This document shows, piece by piece, positions 25,016-35,667 of a stretch of 64,000 nucleotides of DNA. Origin of the DNA: Rhizobiales bacterium NRL2 (lineage in GTDB: Bacteria > Pseudomonadota > Alphaproteobacteria > Minwuiales > Minwuiaceae). The DNA is taken from positions 1,743,001-1,807,000 of the forward strand of contig CP016093.1 of NCBI GenBank assembly GCA_001664005.1, read 5' to 3'. The position numbers and the translations under genes are program-made. The stretch's first letter is position 1; every line of letters begins with the position of its first letter. The notes beneath the pieces were generated by a model. It was not told the DNA's origin, searched no databases, and worked only from the letters and a program-made list of their open reading frames with translations.

Positions 25016-26011
25016 TCAGTACGTCTTCTCCAGCTTGAGGTAGCGGTAGCGGTCGCCTGAGACGATCCGGACCCGGGTAACGTGGTCTTCGCGGCCCAGG
25101 GTCAGCGGCACGGTCACCCCCGGTTTCCCTCGTTTCCACACGGCCCGATAGAATTCCGCCATGGACCGCACGGGCTGGTCGCCGACTTCCAGGATGATGT
25201 CGCCGCGCCGCAGGCCGGCGGTTGCCGCCGGCCCGTCGGGCGAGACGTATGTCACCACGACATAGCCGCTATGATCTGCGGAAAAGATGCCGAGCCACGG
25301 CCGGTCTGAGGCCGGCGCCCGGCCGGCCGTCAGCAGATCGCCGAGTACCGCCTTCAGTGCGTTCACAGGCACGAACATGTTGCCCTGTCGCCGTCGGGGA
25401 CGGCGCTGGGCGTCGTTGGCGAACAGGGATCCGATTCCCAGCAGGCGGCCGTCCGGGCCGACCAGGGCCGCGCCCTGCCAGTCCGGATGCGGCGGATAGG
25501 CGAAAACCGCACTCTCCAGCAGGTACTCCCAGTAGCCGGTGAAGCGCCGGATATCGGCGATCGTCACCGGCAGGGCCGCCGATCGTCCGGGGCTGGCAAC
25601 CACCAGCACGGAATCGCCCGGCGACAGCGTCCCGGAATCGCCCAGGCGAATCGATGGCCGCCGCAGCGGCGTCACCGCCCGGAGTAGCCCGAGGCCGGTG
25701 TCGTGGTCATAGGCGACGATCTCGGCGGCGACCGCGTGGCCGTCGATATCGCTCAGGGTGACGGCCATGGCTTCGAGAATCAGGTAGCCGATCGTCAGCA
25801 CCAGACCAGAATCGTCGATCACGACGCCGGTGCCGGCGCGCTCGGTGCCCAGCGCTTCCGCGGTGCGTGCGTCGGCCGGAACCTCGGCCGTCACGGCGGT
25901 CACCGCGTCGAACACGCGCCCCGGGTCGCGTTCGGACTGGGCGGCCGCCCGGCCTGCCGGCGCCAGGGCCAGCAGCACCATGACGATCGCAACATACGCC
26001 TTGCAGGTCAT
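25016..26011 (-). CDS. Periplasmic S1C-like PDZ protein lacking the protease triad (pseudoprotease)
   Basis: A 331-residue exported protein with a signal peptide (about 1-24, AAAQ), a trypsin-like domain and a C-terminal PDZ domain (GIFSADHSGYVVVTYVSP and GLRRGDIILEVGDQPV). Compared with DegP-type proteases, the catalytic His is Tyr76 (TIGYLI), Asp is Gly106 (DHDTGLGLL) and Ser is Gln179 (PDWQGAALV). All three are lost while the fold motifs remain, which suggests a non-proteolytic scaffold or chaperone. I chose the ATG at 26011 before the signal peptide. Confidence 0.8.
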   Translation of the reverse strand: MTCKAYVAIVMVLLALAPAGRAAAQSERDPGRVFDAVTAVTAEVPADARTAEALGTERAGTGVVIDDSGLVLTIGYLILEAMAVTLSDIDGHAVAAEIVAYDHDTGLGLLRAVTPLRRPSIRLGDSGTLSPGDSVLVVASPGRSAALPVTIADIRRFTGYWEYLLESAVFAYPPHPDWQGAALVGPDGRLLGIGSLFANDAQRRPRRRQGNMFVPVNALKAVLGDLLTAGRAPASDRPWLGIFSADHSGYVVVTYVSPDGPAATAGLRRGDIILEVGDQPVRSMAEFYRAVWKRGKPGVTVPLTLGREDHVTRVRIVSGDRYRYLKLEKTY

Positions 26012-26108
26012 CGGATAGTCTCCACGGACACATCGTATCCGCTCGCCGATGCGCATACCATGCGCCATCGTTCACGAACCGGCGACATCGAAGGGAGGCT
26101 TCCGGATC

Positions 26109-27224
26109 ATGTCACTGCCGCCGCCGGCGCGGGTCGGCGATCCTCTCGAATCGGTGGACACGCCTGCGCTGGTCGTCGACCTGGAGGTCCTCGATCGCAA
26201 CATCGCCGCAATGCAGGATATCGCCGACGCCCGTGGCGTCGCGCTCCGGCCCCATGCGAAGAGTCACAAGTCGGCCGACATCGCCCGGCGGCAGGTGGCG
26301 CGCGGCGCGGTGGGTATCTGCTGCCAGAAGATTTCCGAGGCGGAACTGATGGCCACCGGCGGCGCCGATGACATCCTGGTCACGAACCAGATCGTCGGCG
26401 CGCGCAAGATCGGCCGGCTGTCGCGGCTCGCGCGGCATGTCCGGCTGGGGGTCTGCGTCGACGATGCCGACAACCTCGCCGAGATCGCGGCGGCGGCGCG
26501 GCATTCGGGGGCCGAACTGGACATCTATGTCGAGGTCGAGGTCGGCATGGGCCGCTGCGGTGTGACGCCCGAGAAGGCGGGGGCGTTGTGCCGTGCCGCC
26601 GCCGCCGAAGAGGGTGTCCGGTTCGCCGGGCTGCAGGCCTATAACGGCCGGGCGCAGCACATCCGCGATCACCGGGAACGGGGCGCGGCGATCGCCCGTG
26701 CGGGCGAAGCGGTACGCGTTGTACTGGCCGATCTGGAGGAGGCGGGCCTTCGCGGCGTCCGGGTGACCGGCGCCGGGACCGGCAGCTTCGAGTTCGAAGC
26801 CGGGAGCGGCCTGTGGCACGAGCTGCAGGCGGGCTCCTATGTCTTCATGGACGCCGACTACGCCCGCAATCTCGGGTCCGAGGGGAGGCCGGAGACGACG
26901 TTCGGCTACAGCCTCTTCGTGCTGGCCGGCGTGCTCAGCACGGCGCCGAAGGGGCGGGTGGTCGTCGACGCCGGGCTGAAGGCGCTGGCGGTGGATTCCG
27001 GCCTGCCGCTGGTCGCCGGTCCGGAAGGCGCGGCCTATCTCGGCGCGTCCGATGAACACGGCGTCGTCGATCCCGGCGGGGCGGCCCTCGGCCCGGGCGA
27101 TCATGTCCGGCTGATACCCGGCCATTGCGACCCGACGGTGAACCTGCATGACTGGATCGTCGGCGTGCGCGATGGCTTCGTGGCCGATATCTGGCCGGTG
27201 ACCGCCCGCGGCGCCGTCTTCTGA
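26109..27224 (+). CDS. DSD1-family PLP enzyme (D-threonine/3-hydroxyaspartate aldolase or D-serine dehydratase-like)
   Basis: A fold-type III (alanine racemase-like) PLP enzyme of 371 residues. The PLP lysine lies in LRPHAKSHKS near residue 45, and IYVEVEVGMGRCGV, TGAGTGSFEFEA and the C-terminal metal site region PGHCDPTVNLHDWIVG are standard for the DSD1 / D-threonine aldolase group. The last segment holds His and Cys residues that bind a metal in relatives. GGGAGG precedes the ATG. It is followed closely by an aminotransferase and a TAXI gene, suggesting catabolism of an imported amino acid. Aldolase versus dehydratase activity cannot be decided. Confidence 0.85.
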   Translation: MSLPPPARVGDPLESVDTPALVVDLEVLDRNIAAMQDIADARGVALRPHAKSHKSADIARRQVARGAVGICCQKISEAELMATGGADDILVTNQIVGARKIGRLSRLARHVRLGVCVDDADNLAEIAAAARHSGAELDIYVEVEVGMGRCGVTPEKAGALCRAAAAEEGVRFAGLQAYNGRAQHIRDHRERGAAIARAGEAVRVVLADLEEAGLRGVRVTGAGTGSFEFEAGSGLWHELQAGSYVFMDADYARNLGSEGRPETTFGYSLFVLAGVLSTAPKGRVVVDAGLKALAVDSGLPLVAGPEGAAYLGASDEHGVVDPGGAALGPGDHVRLIPGHCDPTVNLHDWIVGVRDGFVADIWPVTARGAVF

Positions 27225-27234
27225 GGGAACGGGA

Positions 27235-28568
<1,334 letters not shown>

Positions 28569-28572
<4 letters not shown>

Positions 28573-29507
28573 GAGGGCTGCTGCTCGCCTGTGCGCTGGC
28601 GCTGGCCGCCTGGCCGGGAAGGGCGGCGGACGTCGAGCAGCGCTTCGTCACCATCGGCACCGACAGCGTGACCAGCAGCTACTACGCCGCCGGCGGCGCT
28701 GTCTGCCGAATGGTCAACCGCGCCCGGGAGAGCCACGGCCTGCGCTGCGCCGTCGAGCCGACCGGGGGCTCCGTCTACAACCTCAACACCATCCGGAGCG
28801 GCGAACTGGACTTCGGCATCGTGCGTTCCGACAGATCCTTCGAGGCGCAGAACGGCGCGGCGCGGTTCGAGGCCCAGAGCCCTTTCACCGAGCTTCGTGC
28901 GGTATTCGCGCTCCATTCCGAGCCGCTTACCGTTCTGGTGCGCGCCGATTCGGCCGTGCGCCGCTTCGCCGACCTCCGCTACCGCCGCATCGCCCTGGCC
29001 GATCCGCTGTCCAGCGCGCGGCTGTCGACGCAGGCGGTGCTGGCGGCGTTCGGCTGGACCGCGGTGGACGACGTCGACACCGGCGCGGGGCCGCTCTGCG
29101 ACGGACGGGTCGGCGCCCTTGCCTTCACCGCCGCCCACCCTTCGGCCGCAGTGCGGCAGGCGTTCCGCTGCGACCTTCGTGTCCTGCCGGTGACGGGACG
29201 GTCGGTGGATCAGGTTCTGGCGGAATACCCCTATTACCGGAGGGCCGAGGTTCCGGGCGGCCTTTATCCCGGAAATCCCGCCTACGCCGCCAGCATGGGG
29301 CCGGGCGCCGTGCTGATGACCTCGACCGCCATGCCGGAGGAAGCCGTTCACGCGCTGGTCCGCTCCGTCTTCGGCGATTTCGCCCGCTTCCACAGACTGC
29401 ACCCGACGCTCTATCATCTTCGGGCCGAGGACATGGCGACGCGCGGATACACGGCCCCCCTGCACCCAGGCGCGCTGCGCTATTATCGGGAGCAGGGCTG
29501 GCGCTGA
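28569..29507 (+). CDS. TAXI-family solute-binding protein without adjacent permease
   Basis: A 312-residue periplasmic binding protein with a signal peptide (MRGLLLACALALAAWPGRAA) and TAXI hallmarks (IGTDSVTSSYYAAGGAVCRMVN, GSVYNLNTIRSGELDFGIV). Unlike the first TAXI gene in the window, no TRAP permease gene lies beside it. It is coupled to the aminotransferase by an ATGA overlap. It may use a permease encoded elsewhere or sense its ligand. Confidence 0.87.
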
Positions 29508-29527
29508 GACGACCAGGGAGAAGCACG

Positions 29528-29890
29528 ATGCAGGACCGGCCGACGGTCGATGAACTGCTGGACGCGGTTGAGGGCTTTCTGCGCGACGATGCCGCCATGC
29601 ACCTGGAAGGACAGCCCCGGTTCCATGCCCGCGTCGCCGCCAACGCTGTCGCCATCGTGCGCCGGGAACTGGCCGGTGACGCGGCGCTGGCGGAAGCGGA
29701 AACGGCGAGGCTCACGGACATCCTGGGCCGGCCCGGCGGCCGCGCGGACCTGAACGCCGCGCTGGCCGGGGCCATCGCCGCCGGCGACCTCGACGGCGAG
29801 GACGGCCGCGTGCTGGAGCATCTGCGCCGCACCGTCCGCGAGAAGCTGCAGGTGGCCAACCCGAAATATCTCGAGCGGAGCGGCGGATGA
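29528..29890 (+). CDS. DUF6285-like small protein, 120 aa
   Basis: A small cytoplasmic, helical protein. The pattern PTVDELLDAVEGFL, then FHARVAANAVAIVRRELAG and the C-terminal NPKYLER resembles DUF6285 proteins, which usually sit with acyl-CoA dehydrogenases and aminoglycoside phosphotransferase-like kinases. Neither partner is adjacent here. It overlaps the next gene (ATGA). The function is unknown. Confidence 0.72.
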   Translation: MQDRPTVDELLDAVEGFLRDDAAMHLEGQPRFHARVAANAVAIVRRELAGDAALAEAETARLTDILGRPGGRADLNAALAGAIAAGDLDGEDGRVLEHLRRTVREKLQVANPKYLERSGG

Positions 29891-30741
29891 GTCTTCGCCT
29901 GCCGCGCATCCTGCTGGCGGCGCTGCTGCTCGCCTCGGCGGCCGCCGCGCCGGCCGCGGCGATGAGCCTCTGGGAGAGGCTGTTCGGCTCGGACGAGGCT
30001 GCGAAGGTCACGCCGGGGAAGGGGTTCGCCGCCTTCGATGCGGAGAGTGCGCGTATCGAGGACTCCTTCGACTGCGAGAGCGTGGTCGAACGCGGCGCCA
30101 CGGAGTTCGACGACCGGCGGCGGCACTGCATGATCGGCGAACACCGCACGGCGCGGGTAACGATCTACGAGCCTGTGGGCTTCGAGGGTCTGGTCAAGCG
30201 GGTCAAGTTCACCTGGCTGGACAACGAGCGCCGCAACGCCCGTGGCGACGATGCGCCGGCGCATGCGGACCGGGAGGCCGCCCGACAGGCGGTGCGGCGC
30301 CTCGGCGAGATCTACGTGCCCGGCCATGTCGAGCAGCTGATGGAGCTCTTCACCGCCGCCCGGCCGGGTCTCGTATCGGAAGGCGAGTTCATCGCCATCC
30401 TCGCCGTCCTGCCGCGGGGCGGCTTCCGTCAACAGGTCATCGATCTGCGCGACGCGAACTTCCAGCGGCTGTCAGGGGCGGAGGCGGAACGGGCCCGGCC
30501 CGGCTACGAGAAATGCATATTCATCCTGAACAACATGCCGCCGCTGAAGGGCCAGAGCTTCGAGGGCGACCCGATTCCGGAGCGCAACGACCTCTACGTC
30601 ACCTATTTCATCAATTCGGCGCGCGGCGAACGGTTCCTCTGCGAGTTGCACAACGCGGGCTACTACCGCATCCGGGTGAGCCAGCAGCAGGGCCAGCCGT
30701 TCCGCACCATGGCGCACGGCAATCTGGGGCGCGTCGATTGA
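29887..30741 (+). CDS. Hypothetical exported protein, 284 aa
   Basis: I do not recognise a family. An N-terminal signal peptide (MSLRLPRILLAALLLASAAAAPAAA) indicates export. The mature part has four cysteines (DCES, HCMI, KCIF and LCEL), which could form disulfides, and a conserved-looking NNMPPLKGQSF segment. It is coupled by ATGA to the DUF6285-like gene. No transmembrane segment follows the signal. Confidence 0.7.
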   Translation: MSLRLPRILLAALLLASAAAAPAAAMSLWERLFGSDEAAKVTPGKGFAAFDAESARIEDSFDCESVVERGATEFDDRRRHCMIGEHRTARVTIYEPVGFEGLVKRVKFTWLDNERRNARGDDAPAHADREAARQAVRRLGEIYVPGHVEQLMELFTAARPGLVSEGEFIAILAVLPRGGFRQQVIDLRDANFQRLSGAEAERARPGYEKCIFILNNMPPLKGQSFEGDPIPERNDLYVTYFINSARGERFLCELHNAGYYRIRVSQQQGQPFRTMAHGNLGRVD

Positions 30742-30817
30742 CCTGAACGTCACCGGAGCCTAGTTTCCGCCGCGCCCCGAAAGGGCCGGTTTTCCGCCTG
30801 TACAGAGAAGTTTGACC

Positions 30818-32401
30818 ATGTCCGAACTGCGCGACCTCGCCCTGGAATCGAACGCCTGGCCGTTCAAGGAGGCGCGCGACCTGCTGAAACGGCTCGACAC
30901 GGTGAAGAACGACAAGGGCCATGTGCTGTTCGAGACCGGCTACGGGCCGTCGGGTCTGCCGCACATCGGCACCTTCGGCGAAGTGGCGCGGACCACCATG
31001 GTGCGCCGCGCCTTCGAGATCCTCGCGCCCGACGTGCCGACCCGTCTGATCGCCTTCTCCGACGACATGGACGGCCTGCGCAAGGTGCCGGGCAACATCC
31101 CGAACCCGGAACTGCTGGAGCCGCATCTGGGCAAGCCGCTGACCGAGGTGCCGGACCCCTTCGGCACCCATGACAGCTTCGGCCGCCACAACAATGCCCG
31201 GCTGCGCGCCTTCCTCGACCGCTTCGGCTTCGACTACGAATTCCGCTCGGCCACCGATTGCTACCGCGCCGGCGAGTTCGACGAGGTCCTCAAGCTGTTC
31301 CTGGTTCACTACGACAAGGTCGTGAACGTCATCCTGCCGACGCTGGGCCCGGAACGGCGCGCGACCTACAGCCCGTTCCTGCCGGTCTGTCCGGAGACGG
31401 GCCGCGTGCTGATGGCGCCCGTGATCGCGCGCGACGTGGATGCGGGCACGATCGTCTACCAGCGCGAGGACGGAAAGAAGATCGAGACGCCGGTCACCGG
31501 CGGCCGGGTGAAGATGCAGTGGAAGGCCGACTGGGCCATGCGCTGGGTCGCCCTCGGCGTGGACTATGAAATGTCGGGCAAGGACCTGATCGATTCGGTC
31601 CGCCTGTCCGGTCAGATCTGCCGCATCCTGGGCGGCCAGCCGCCCCAGGGTTTCACCTACGAGCTGTTCCTGGACCAGAACGGCGAGAAGATCTCCAAGA
31701 CCAGGGGCAACGGTCTTTCGATCGAGGACTGGCTGACCTACGCCAGCCCGGAGAGCCTGGCGCTGTTCATGTTCCAGCAGCCCCGCCGGGCGAAGCGGCT
31801 CTATTTCGACGTCATTCCCAAGGCCGTCGACGAGTACCTGGCCTTCTGCGCGAAATACGCCGAGGAAGACGCCGCGAAACGCCTGCAGAACCCGGCCTGG
31901 CACATCCACGGCAACGAGGAGGTGCCGGCCCACGACATGCCGGTCAGCTACGGGATGCTGCTGAACCTCGCCAGCGTCTGCAACACCGAGGACAAGTCGG
32001 TGCTGTGGGGCTTCATCACCCGCTACGCGCCCGACGCCACGCCGGAGAGCAATCCGACGCTGGACCGGCTCGTCGGCTATGCGCTGGCCTATTTCCGGGA
32101 TTTCGTGAAGCCGGAGAAGGCCTATCGCGACCCGACCGATCAGGAGCGGGCGGCGATGGCCGACCTTGCCGGCCGGCTTCGCAACATGACGCCCGGCCTC
32201 ACAGGCGAGGAGATCCAGAACGAGGTCTACGAGGTCGGCAAGGATCATGGCTTCGAGAACCTGCGCGACTGGTTCCGCGCCCTCTACGAGGTCCTGTTCG
32301 GCCAGTCCCAGGGGCCGCGTTTCGGCAGCTTCGTGGCGCTCTACGGCATCGAGGAAAGCGTCGACCTGATCGAAGGCGCGCTGGCCCGCAACGCCGCCTG
32401 A
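30818..32401 (+). CDS. lysS: Class I lysyl-tRNA synthetase
   Basis: A 527-residue cytoplasmic enzyme that charges tRNA-Lys. It belongs to the class I (archaeal-type) LysRS common in alphaproteobacteria. The HIGH-type motif is PHIGT (48-52) in [17 protein letters not shown], the KMSKS-type loop is KISKT near 290, and [16 protein letters not shown] lies in the C-terminal helical region. The start at 30818 is preferred over the TTG two codons upstream. Confidence 0.95.
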   Translation: MSELRDLALESNAWPFKEARDLLKRLDTVKNDKGHVLFETGYGPSGLPHIGTFGEVARTTMVRRAFEILAPDVPTRLIAFSDDMDGLRKVPGNIPNPELLEPHLGKPLTEVPDPFGTHDSFGRHNNARLRAFLDRFGFDYEFRSATDCYRAGEFDEVLKLFLVHYDKVVNVILPTLGPERRATYSPFLPVCPETGRVLMAPVIARDVDAGTIVYQREDGKKIETPVTGGRVKMQWKADWAMRWVALGVDYEMSGKDLIDSVRLSGQICRILGGQPPQGFTYELFLDQNGEKISKTRGNGLSIEDWLTYASPESLALFMFQQPRRAKRLYFDVIPKAVDEYLAFCAKYAEEDAAKRLQNPAWHIHGNEEVPAHDMPVSYGMLLNLASVCNTEDKSVLWGFITRYAPDATPESNPTLDRLVGYALAYFRDFVKPEKAYRDPTDQERAAMADLAGRLRNMTPGLTGEEIQNEVYEVGKDHGFENLRDWFRALYEVLFGQSQGPRFGSFVALYGIEESVDLIEGALARNAA

Positions 32402-32471
32402 GGGCCCCCTGGTTCGACAAACGGGCCTGGATCGCTAGGCTTGTCCCTTTCGTGTGAAGGGGAGGCAGGAC

Positions 32472-33113
32472 ATGTCCAGCGACAAGGTGATCCGCGGCGA
32501 CGGGGCCGTTTCGATGAAGGGGCCGGAGAACGCCGAGCACTATGATGCGCTGGCGGACGACTACGACCGCCAGCTCCGCGAGTGGGGCTACGAGGCGCCC
32601 GAACGCGCGGCCGGCTTTCTGGCGGCGGAACTCGAGGACTTCGCCAGCGCGCGCATTCTCGACTGCGGCTGCGGCACGGGCATGACCGGTCAGGCGCTGC
32701 GCGCAGCGGGCGCGAAGGGATCGCTGACCGGCGTCGACGTCTCCACTCACAGCCTGGAACTGGCGGCGGCCAAGAACGTCTATGACACGACGCAGGAAGT
32801 CGATCTGAACAAGGCGCTGCCGTTCGGGGGCAACAGCTTCGATGGCGTGCTCTGCGTTGGCGTGCTGTCCTATGTCGAGGCCGAGCCGCTGTTCCGCGAA
32901 TGGACCCGCGTGGTCCGGCCGGGCGGCGTCGTGGTCTTCACCTGCCGCGAGGACTTCTTCGAGCCGCGCGGCTATCCGGGGCTGATGGAGGCGCTGGAGC
33001 GGGAAGGGCAGTGGGCGAAGATCGAGGTCACCAGGCCGCTTCCCTATCTCGCGCTGCATGAGGACTTCGCCGACAAGATCGGCGTGATCTACGGCGTCTT
33101 CCGCATCGGCTGA
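32472..33113 (+). CDS. SAM-dependent methyltransferase (class I)
   Basis: A 213-residue protein with the Rossmann methyltransferase fold: motif I ILDCGCGTGMTGQAL near residue 60, GVDVSTHSLELA, DGVLCVGVLSYVE and a late VRPGGVVVFTCRE. The acceptor substrate is unknown. A strong GGGGAGG lies before the ATG at 32472. It follows lysS by 70 bases and is convergent with the class II aldolase-like gene. Confidence 0.87.
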   Translation: MSSDKVIRGDGAVSMKGPENAEHYDALADDYDRQLREWGYEAPERAAGFLAAELEDFASARILDCGCGTGMTGQALRAAGAKGSLTGVDVSTHSLELAAAKNVYDTTQEVDLNKALPFGGNSFDGVLCVGVLSYVEAEPLFREWTRVVRPGGVVVFTCREDFFEPRGYPGLMEALEREGQWAKIEVTRPLPYLALHEDFADKIGVIYGVFRIG

Positions 33114-33155
33114 GTCCCGAAGGAATCCCGGGGACGGCCTGGCCGGACGGCCCGT

Positions 33156-33926
33156 TCAGTTGCGGTAGCCGGCGTGGTTGCGCTCCAGCCGGCGCCGCAT
33201 GCCGGGCCACTCGACCGAGCCGTCATAGGCGTAGTCGTCGGAGCCGTACATGGCGTCCTGGAAACGCGCCATTTCCTGGGGCCCGATGACGTGGGGCGTC
33301 AGGCCCATGGAGAGCGTGCGGATCTGCACGCTGCACGCCTGGCGCAGATAATAGGCGCGGAAGAAAGCCTCGGCCGGGGTCTTCCCCAGCGTGTAATAGC
33401 CGTGATTGCGGCTGATCAGGATGTCGTGGCGGGCGATGTGGTCCTCGAACTTCTCGCCGAATTCATCGTCCTCGGAAAATTCGTAGTCGATATAGCCGAC
33501 CAGGTGCATCAGGTAAACGGCGGGCTGGGAGAAGGCCATCAGCCCCTCCCGCGTCGAGCCGACCGCCATGACCTCCTCGCAGTGGCCGTGGACGAAATAG
33601 TTCGCGTCCGGCCGCGCCCCGAAGATCCACTTCGCCAGGTTCTGGCCGCCGTCGTTGAGACGCGGCGTGTCCGGGTCGATCGGCTGGCCTTCCGTGTCGA
33701 CGCGGACCAGCGAGGAAGCGGTGACCTCGTCGTAGAACAGGCCGTAAGGGTGCAGCAGGTACTCGTCCGCGGCGCCCTCGATGCGCGCGCCGACGACCTG
33801 GTTTGCGATATCGGTCATGCCGTGGTCGTGCAGCACCCGGAACAGCGCGGCGAGTTCCTCCCGGGTCCGGCGTTCGCCCGGCGGGCAGTCGCTGCGGCGA
33901 TAGCTGGCGGCGGCGGCGACGTCCAT
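33156..33926 (-). CDS. Class II aldolase/adducin-family protein
   Basis: A 256-residue protein of the fuculose-phosphate aldolase/adducin fold. The metal site histidines appear in YFVHGHCEEVMAV and a third lies in ILISRNHGYYTLGKTPAEAFF. The family includes sugar-phosphate aldolases, epimerases and decarboxylases. Context does not identify the substrate. It may form a leftward pair with the TrmH-family gene (83-bp gap). Confidence 0.85.
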   Translation of the reverse strand: MDVAAAASYRRSDCPPGERRTREELAALFRVLHDHGMTDIANQVVGARIEGAADEYLLHPYGLFYDEVTASSLVRVDTEGQPIDPDTPRLNDGGQNLAKWIFGARPDANYFVHGHCEEVMAVGSTREGLMAFSQPAVYLMHLVGYIDYEFSEDDEFGEKFEDHIARHDILISRNHGYYTLGKTPAEAFFRAYYLRQACSVQIRTLSMGLTPHVIGPQEMARFQDAMYGSDDYAYDGSVEWPGMRRRLERNHAGYRN

Positions 33927-34009
33927 GGCTCTCTCCTCGGCGCGGGTTGGATCGCCGATTGGGTCAGAGCCGCAGGCCCGGCGTCAATACTTGTAGCCTC
34001 GCAACGGTC

Positions 34010-34561
34010 TCAGCGTTCTGCCCGTCTTGGCCGTTGCACCGGACCGCCATGGACATGGGCTTCGCGCTCGGGCGGGGCGCTGGCGTTGGTCAGGGCGCGC
34101 TGACCGAACTGGCCGTGGACCAGGGCGCGGTCGTACATGACGATGGCGCCCGCGGTTGCGACGTTGACGCAGAACTTGGTCGGGATGCGCACCACATGGT
34201 CGCAGCGCGACAGCAGCGGCTCGGTCAGTGAGCCGCGCTCCGGCCCCAGGATATAGGCCGCCGAGACCGGGTGATGGAAACGCGGCAGGTCGATGGCCTC
34301 GTCAGTCAGTTCGATGCCGATCAGCCGGCAGCCCTTCGGCGTCTGGAAGGCCTCCGGGCTTTCGTAGTCGTACCAGGGGATGTTACGGGGCGCGACGGAG
34401 GTGTCGGAACGGGCGCGGCGGACGTCGTAATCCGCCTGGATGGTGAACACGAAGCTGGCGCCGAAGGCATGCGCCGTGCGGAAAAGGTTGCCCGCGTTCA
34501 TCGGCTTGGAAAACCGCCAGACGCCGATACCGAAATAGCCACGCACGAATTCTTGCTCCAT
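34010..34561 (-). CDS. TrmH/SpoU-family RNA methyltransferase, short form
   Basis: A SPOUT-fold RNA ribose methyltransferase of 183 residues. Motif 1 is NAGNLFRTAHAFGA near residue 22, motif 2 AYILGPERGSL, and motif 3 IPTKFCVNVATAGAIVMYD, which make the knotted SAM site. There is no N-terminal substrate-binding extension as in RlmB, so it resembles short tRNA-type enzymes. The tail of about 25 residues is charged and probably disordered. The start at 34561 excludes a longer overlapping frame. Confidence 0.87.
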   Translation of the reverse strand: MEQEFVRGYFGIGVWRFSKPMNAGNLFRTAHAFGASFVFTIQADYDVRRARSDTSVAPRNIPWYDYESPEAFQTPKGCRLIGIELTDEAIDLPRFHHPVSAAYILGPERGSLTEPLLSRCDHVVRIPTKFCVNVATAGAIVMYDRALVHGQFGQRALTNASAPPEREAHVHGGPVQRPRRAER

Positions 34562-34598
34562 ATATGCCGCCCCAGACCTATGGACCCGGAGTAGCGGA

Positions 34599-35612
34599 AT
34601 GACAAGCAGCGGCCCGATCGAGATCGTCGCCACCCGCGGCGGCGCCGTCGAGAGCCGGCACCGCGTGCATGCGGTCGTGGCGGGGCCGGACGGCGACCTG
34701 GTCTCCGTTCACGGCGAGGCCGGTCTGGTCGCCTTCCCCCGCTCCTCGCTGAAGGCGATGCAGGCGCTGTCCTTCGTGGAGACAGGCGCCGCCGATCGTT
34801 TCGAGTGTTCGCCGGTCGAACTGGCGCTCGCCTGCGCATCCCACGAGGGCGAGGACATGCACGCGGACGCCGTCGGCGCCTGGCTCGCGCGGATGGGCCT
34901 CGATCCGTCGGCGCTGGCCTGCGGCCCGCAATGGCCCAGGCGGGAGGCCGACATGGCGCGGATGATCCGCGACGGCGGCCAGCCGGGGCGGGTTCACAAC
35001 AACTGTTCCGGCAAGCATGCGGGCATGCTGGCTACCGCGCTTCACATGGGGGAGTCGCTCGAGGGCTATGCCGATCGTGCGCATCCGGTGCAGCGCCGCG
35101 TCTTCGACACCGTGAGCGCCATGACGGGCATGGACCTTTCCGGCGCCCCGGTGGGGATCGACGGCTGTTCGGCGCCCAATCCGGCGCTGCCGCTGGGGGT
35201 CATGGCGGTCGCCGCGGCGCGCTTCGCCGAAGCCGATCCGGCGCGGCTGGGCGATGTCCGCGCCGCCGCCTGCCGGCGGCTTCAGGCGGCGATGGCCGCG
35301 GCGCCGGAGATGGTCGGCGGCACCGGCCGCGTCGACACCGATCTGATCCGCGCCTTTGCCGGCCGGGTGTTCAGCAAGACCGGGGCCGAGGGCGTCTACT
35401 TCATCTACATGCCGGAAAAGCGTCTCGGCGCCGTGCTGAAGGCTGAGGACGGCGCGCCGCGCGCGTCGGCGGCGGCGATCTGGAACGTGTTGGCCGAACT
35501 CGGACTGCTGGATGGCCAGGCGGAAGCGGCGCTGCGTCGCCATTGCCGGCCCGACATCCGCAACTGGGACGGTCTGGTCACCGGCCGCGTCGCCGAGGCG
35601 AGCGAGGTTTGA
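34599..35612 (+). CDS. L-asparaginase, SxxK (Rhizobium etli ReAV) type
   Basis: A 337-residue cytoplasmic asparaginase of the PF06089 family, related to beta-lactamase-type SxxK enzymes rather than to E. coli asparaginases. The probable catalytic pair is S49 and K52 (FPRSSLKAM). NNCSGKHAGML near residue 137 and GIDGCSAPNPALP near 187 are family signatures, including the metal-binding cysteine region. It would hydrolyse L-asparagine to aspartate and ammonia. It is divergent from the TrmH-family gene with 37 bp between. Confidence 0.9.
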   Translation: MTSSGPIEIVATRGGAVESRHRVHAVVAGPDGDLVSVHGEAGLVAFPRSSLKAMQALSFVETGAADRFECSPVELALACASHEGEDMHADAVGAWLARMGLDPSALACGPQWPRREADMARMIRDGGQPGRVHNNCSGKHAGMLATALHMGESLEGYADRAHPVQRRVFDTVSAMTGMDLSGAPVGIDGCSAPNPALPLGVMAVAAARFAEADPARLGDVRAAACRRLQAAMAAAPEMVGGTGRVDTDLIRAFAGRVFSKTGAEGVYFIYMPEKRLGAVLKAEDGAPRASAAAIWNVLAELGLLDGQAEAALRRHCRPDIRNWDGLVTGRVAEASEV

Positions 35613-35667
35613 CCGGCCACGGGCCGCGCGCTATCGAAGCGCGGTTCACGCGAAGGGGAGAGAGATC

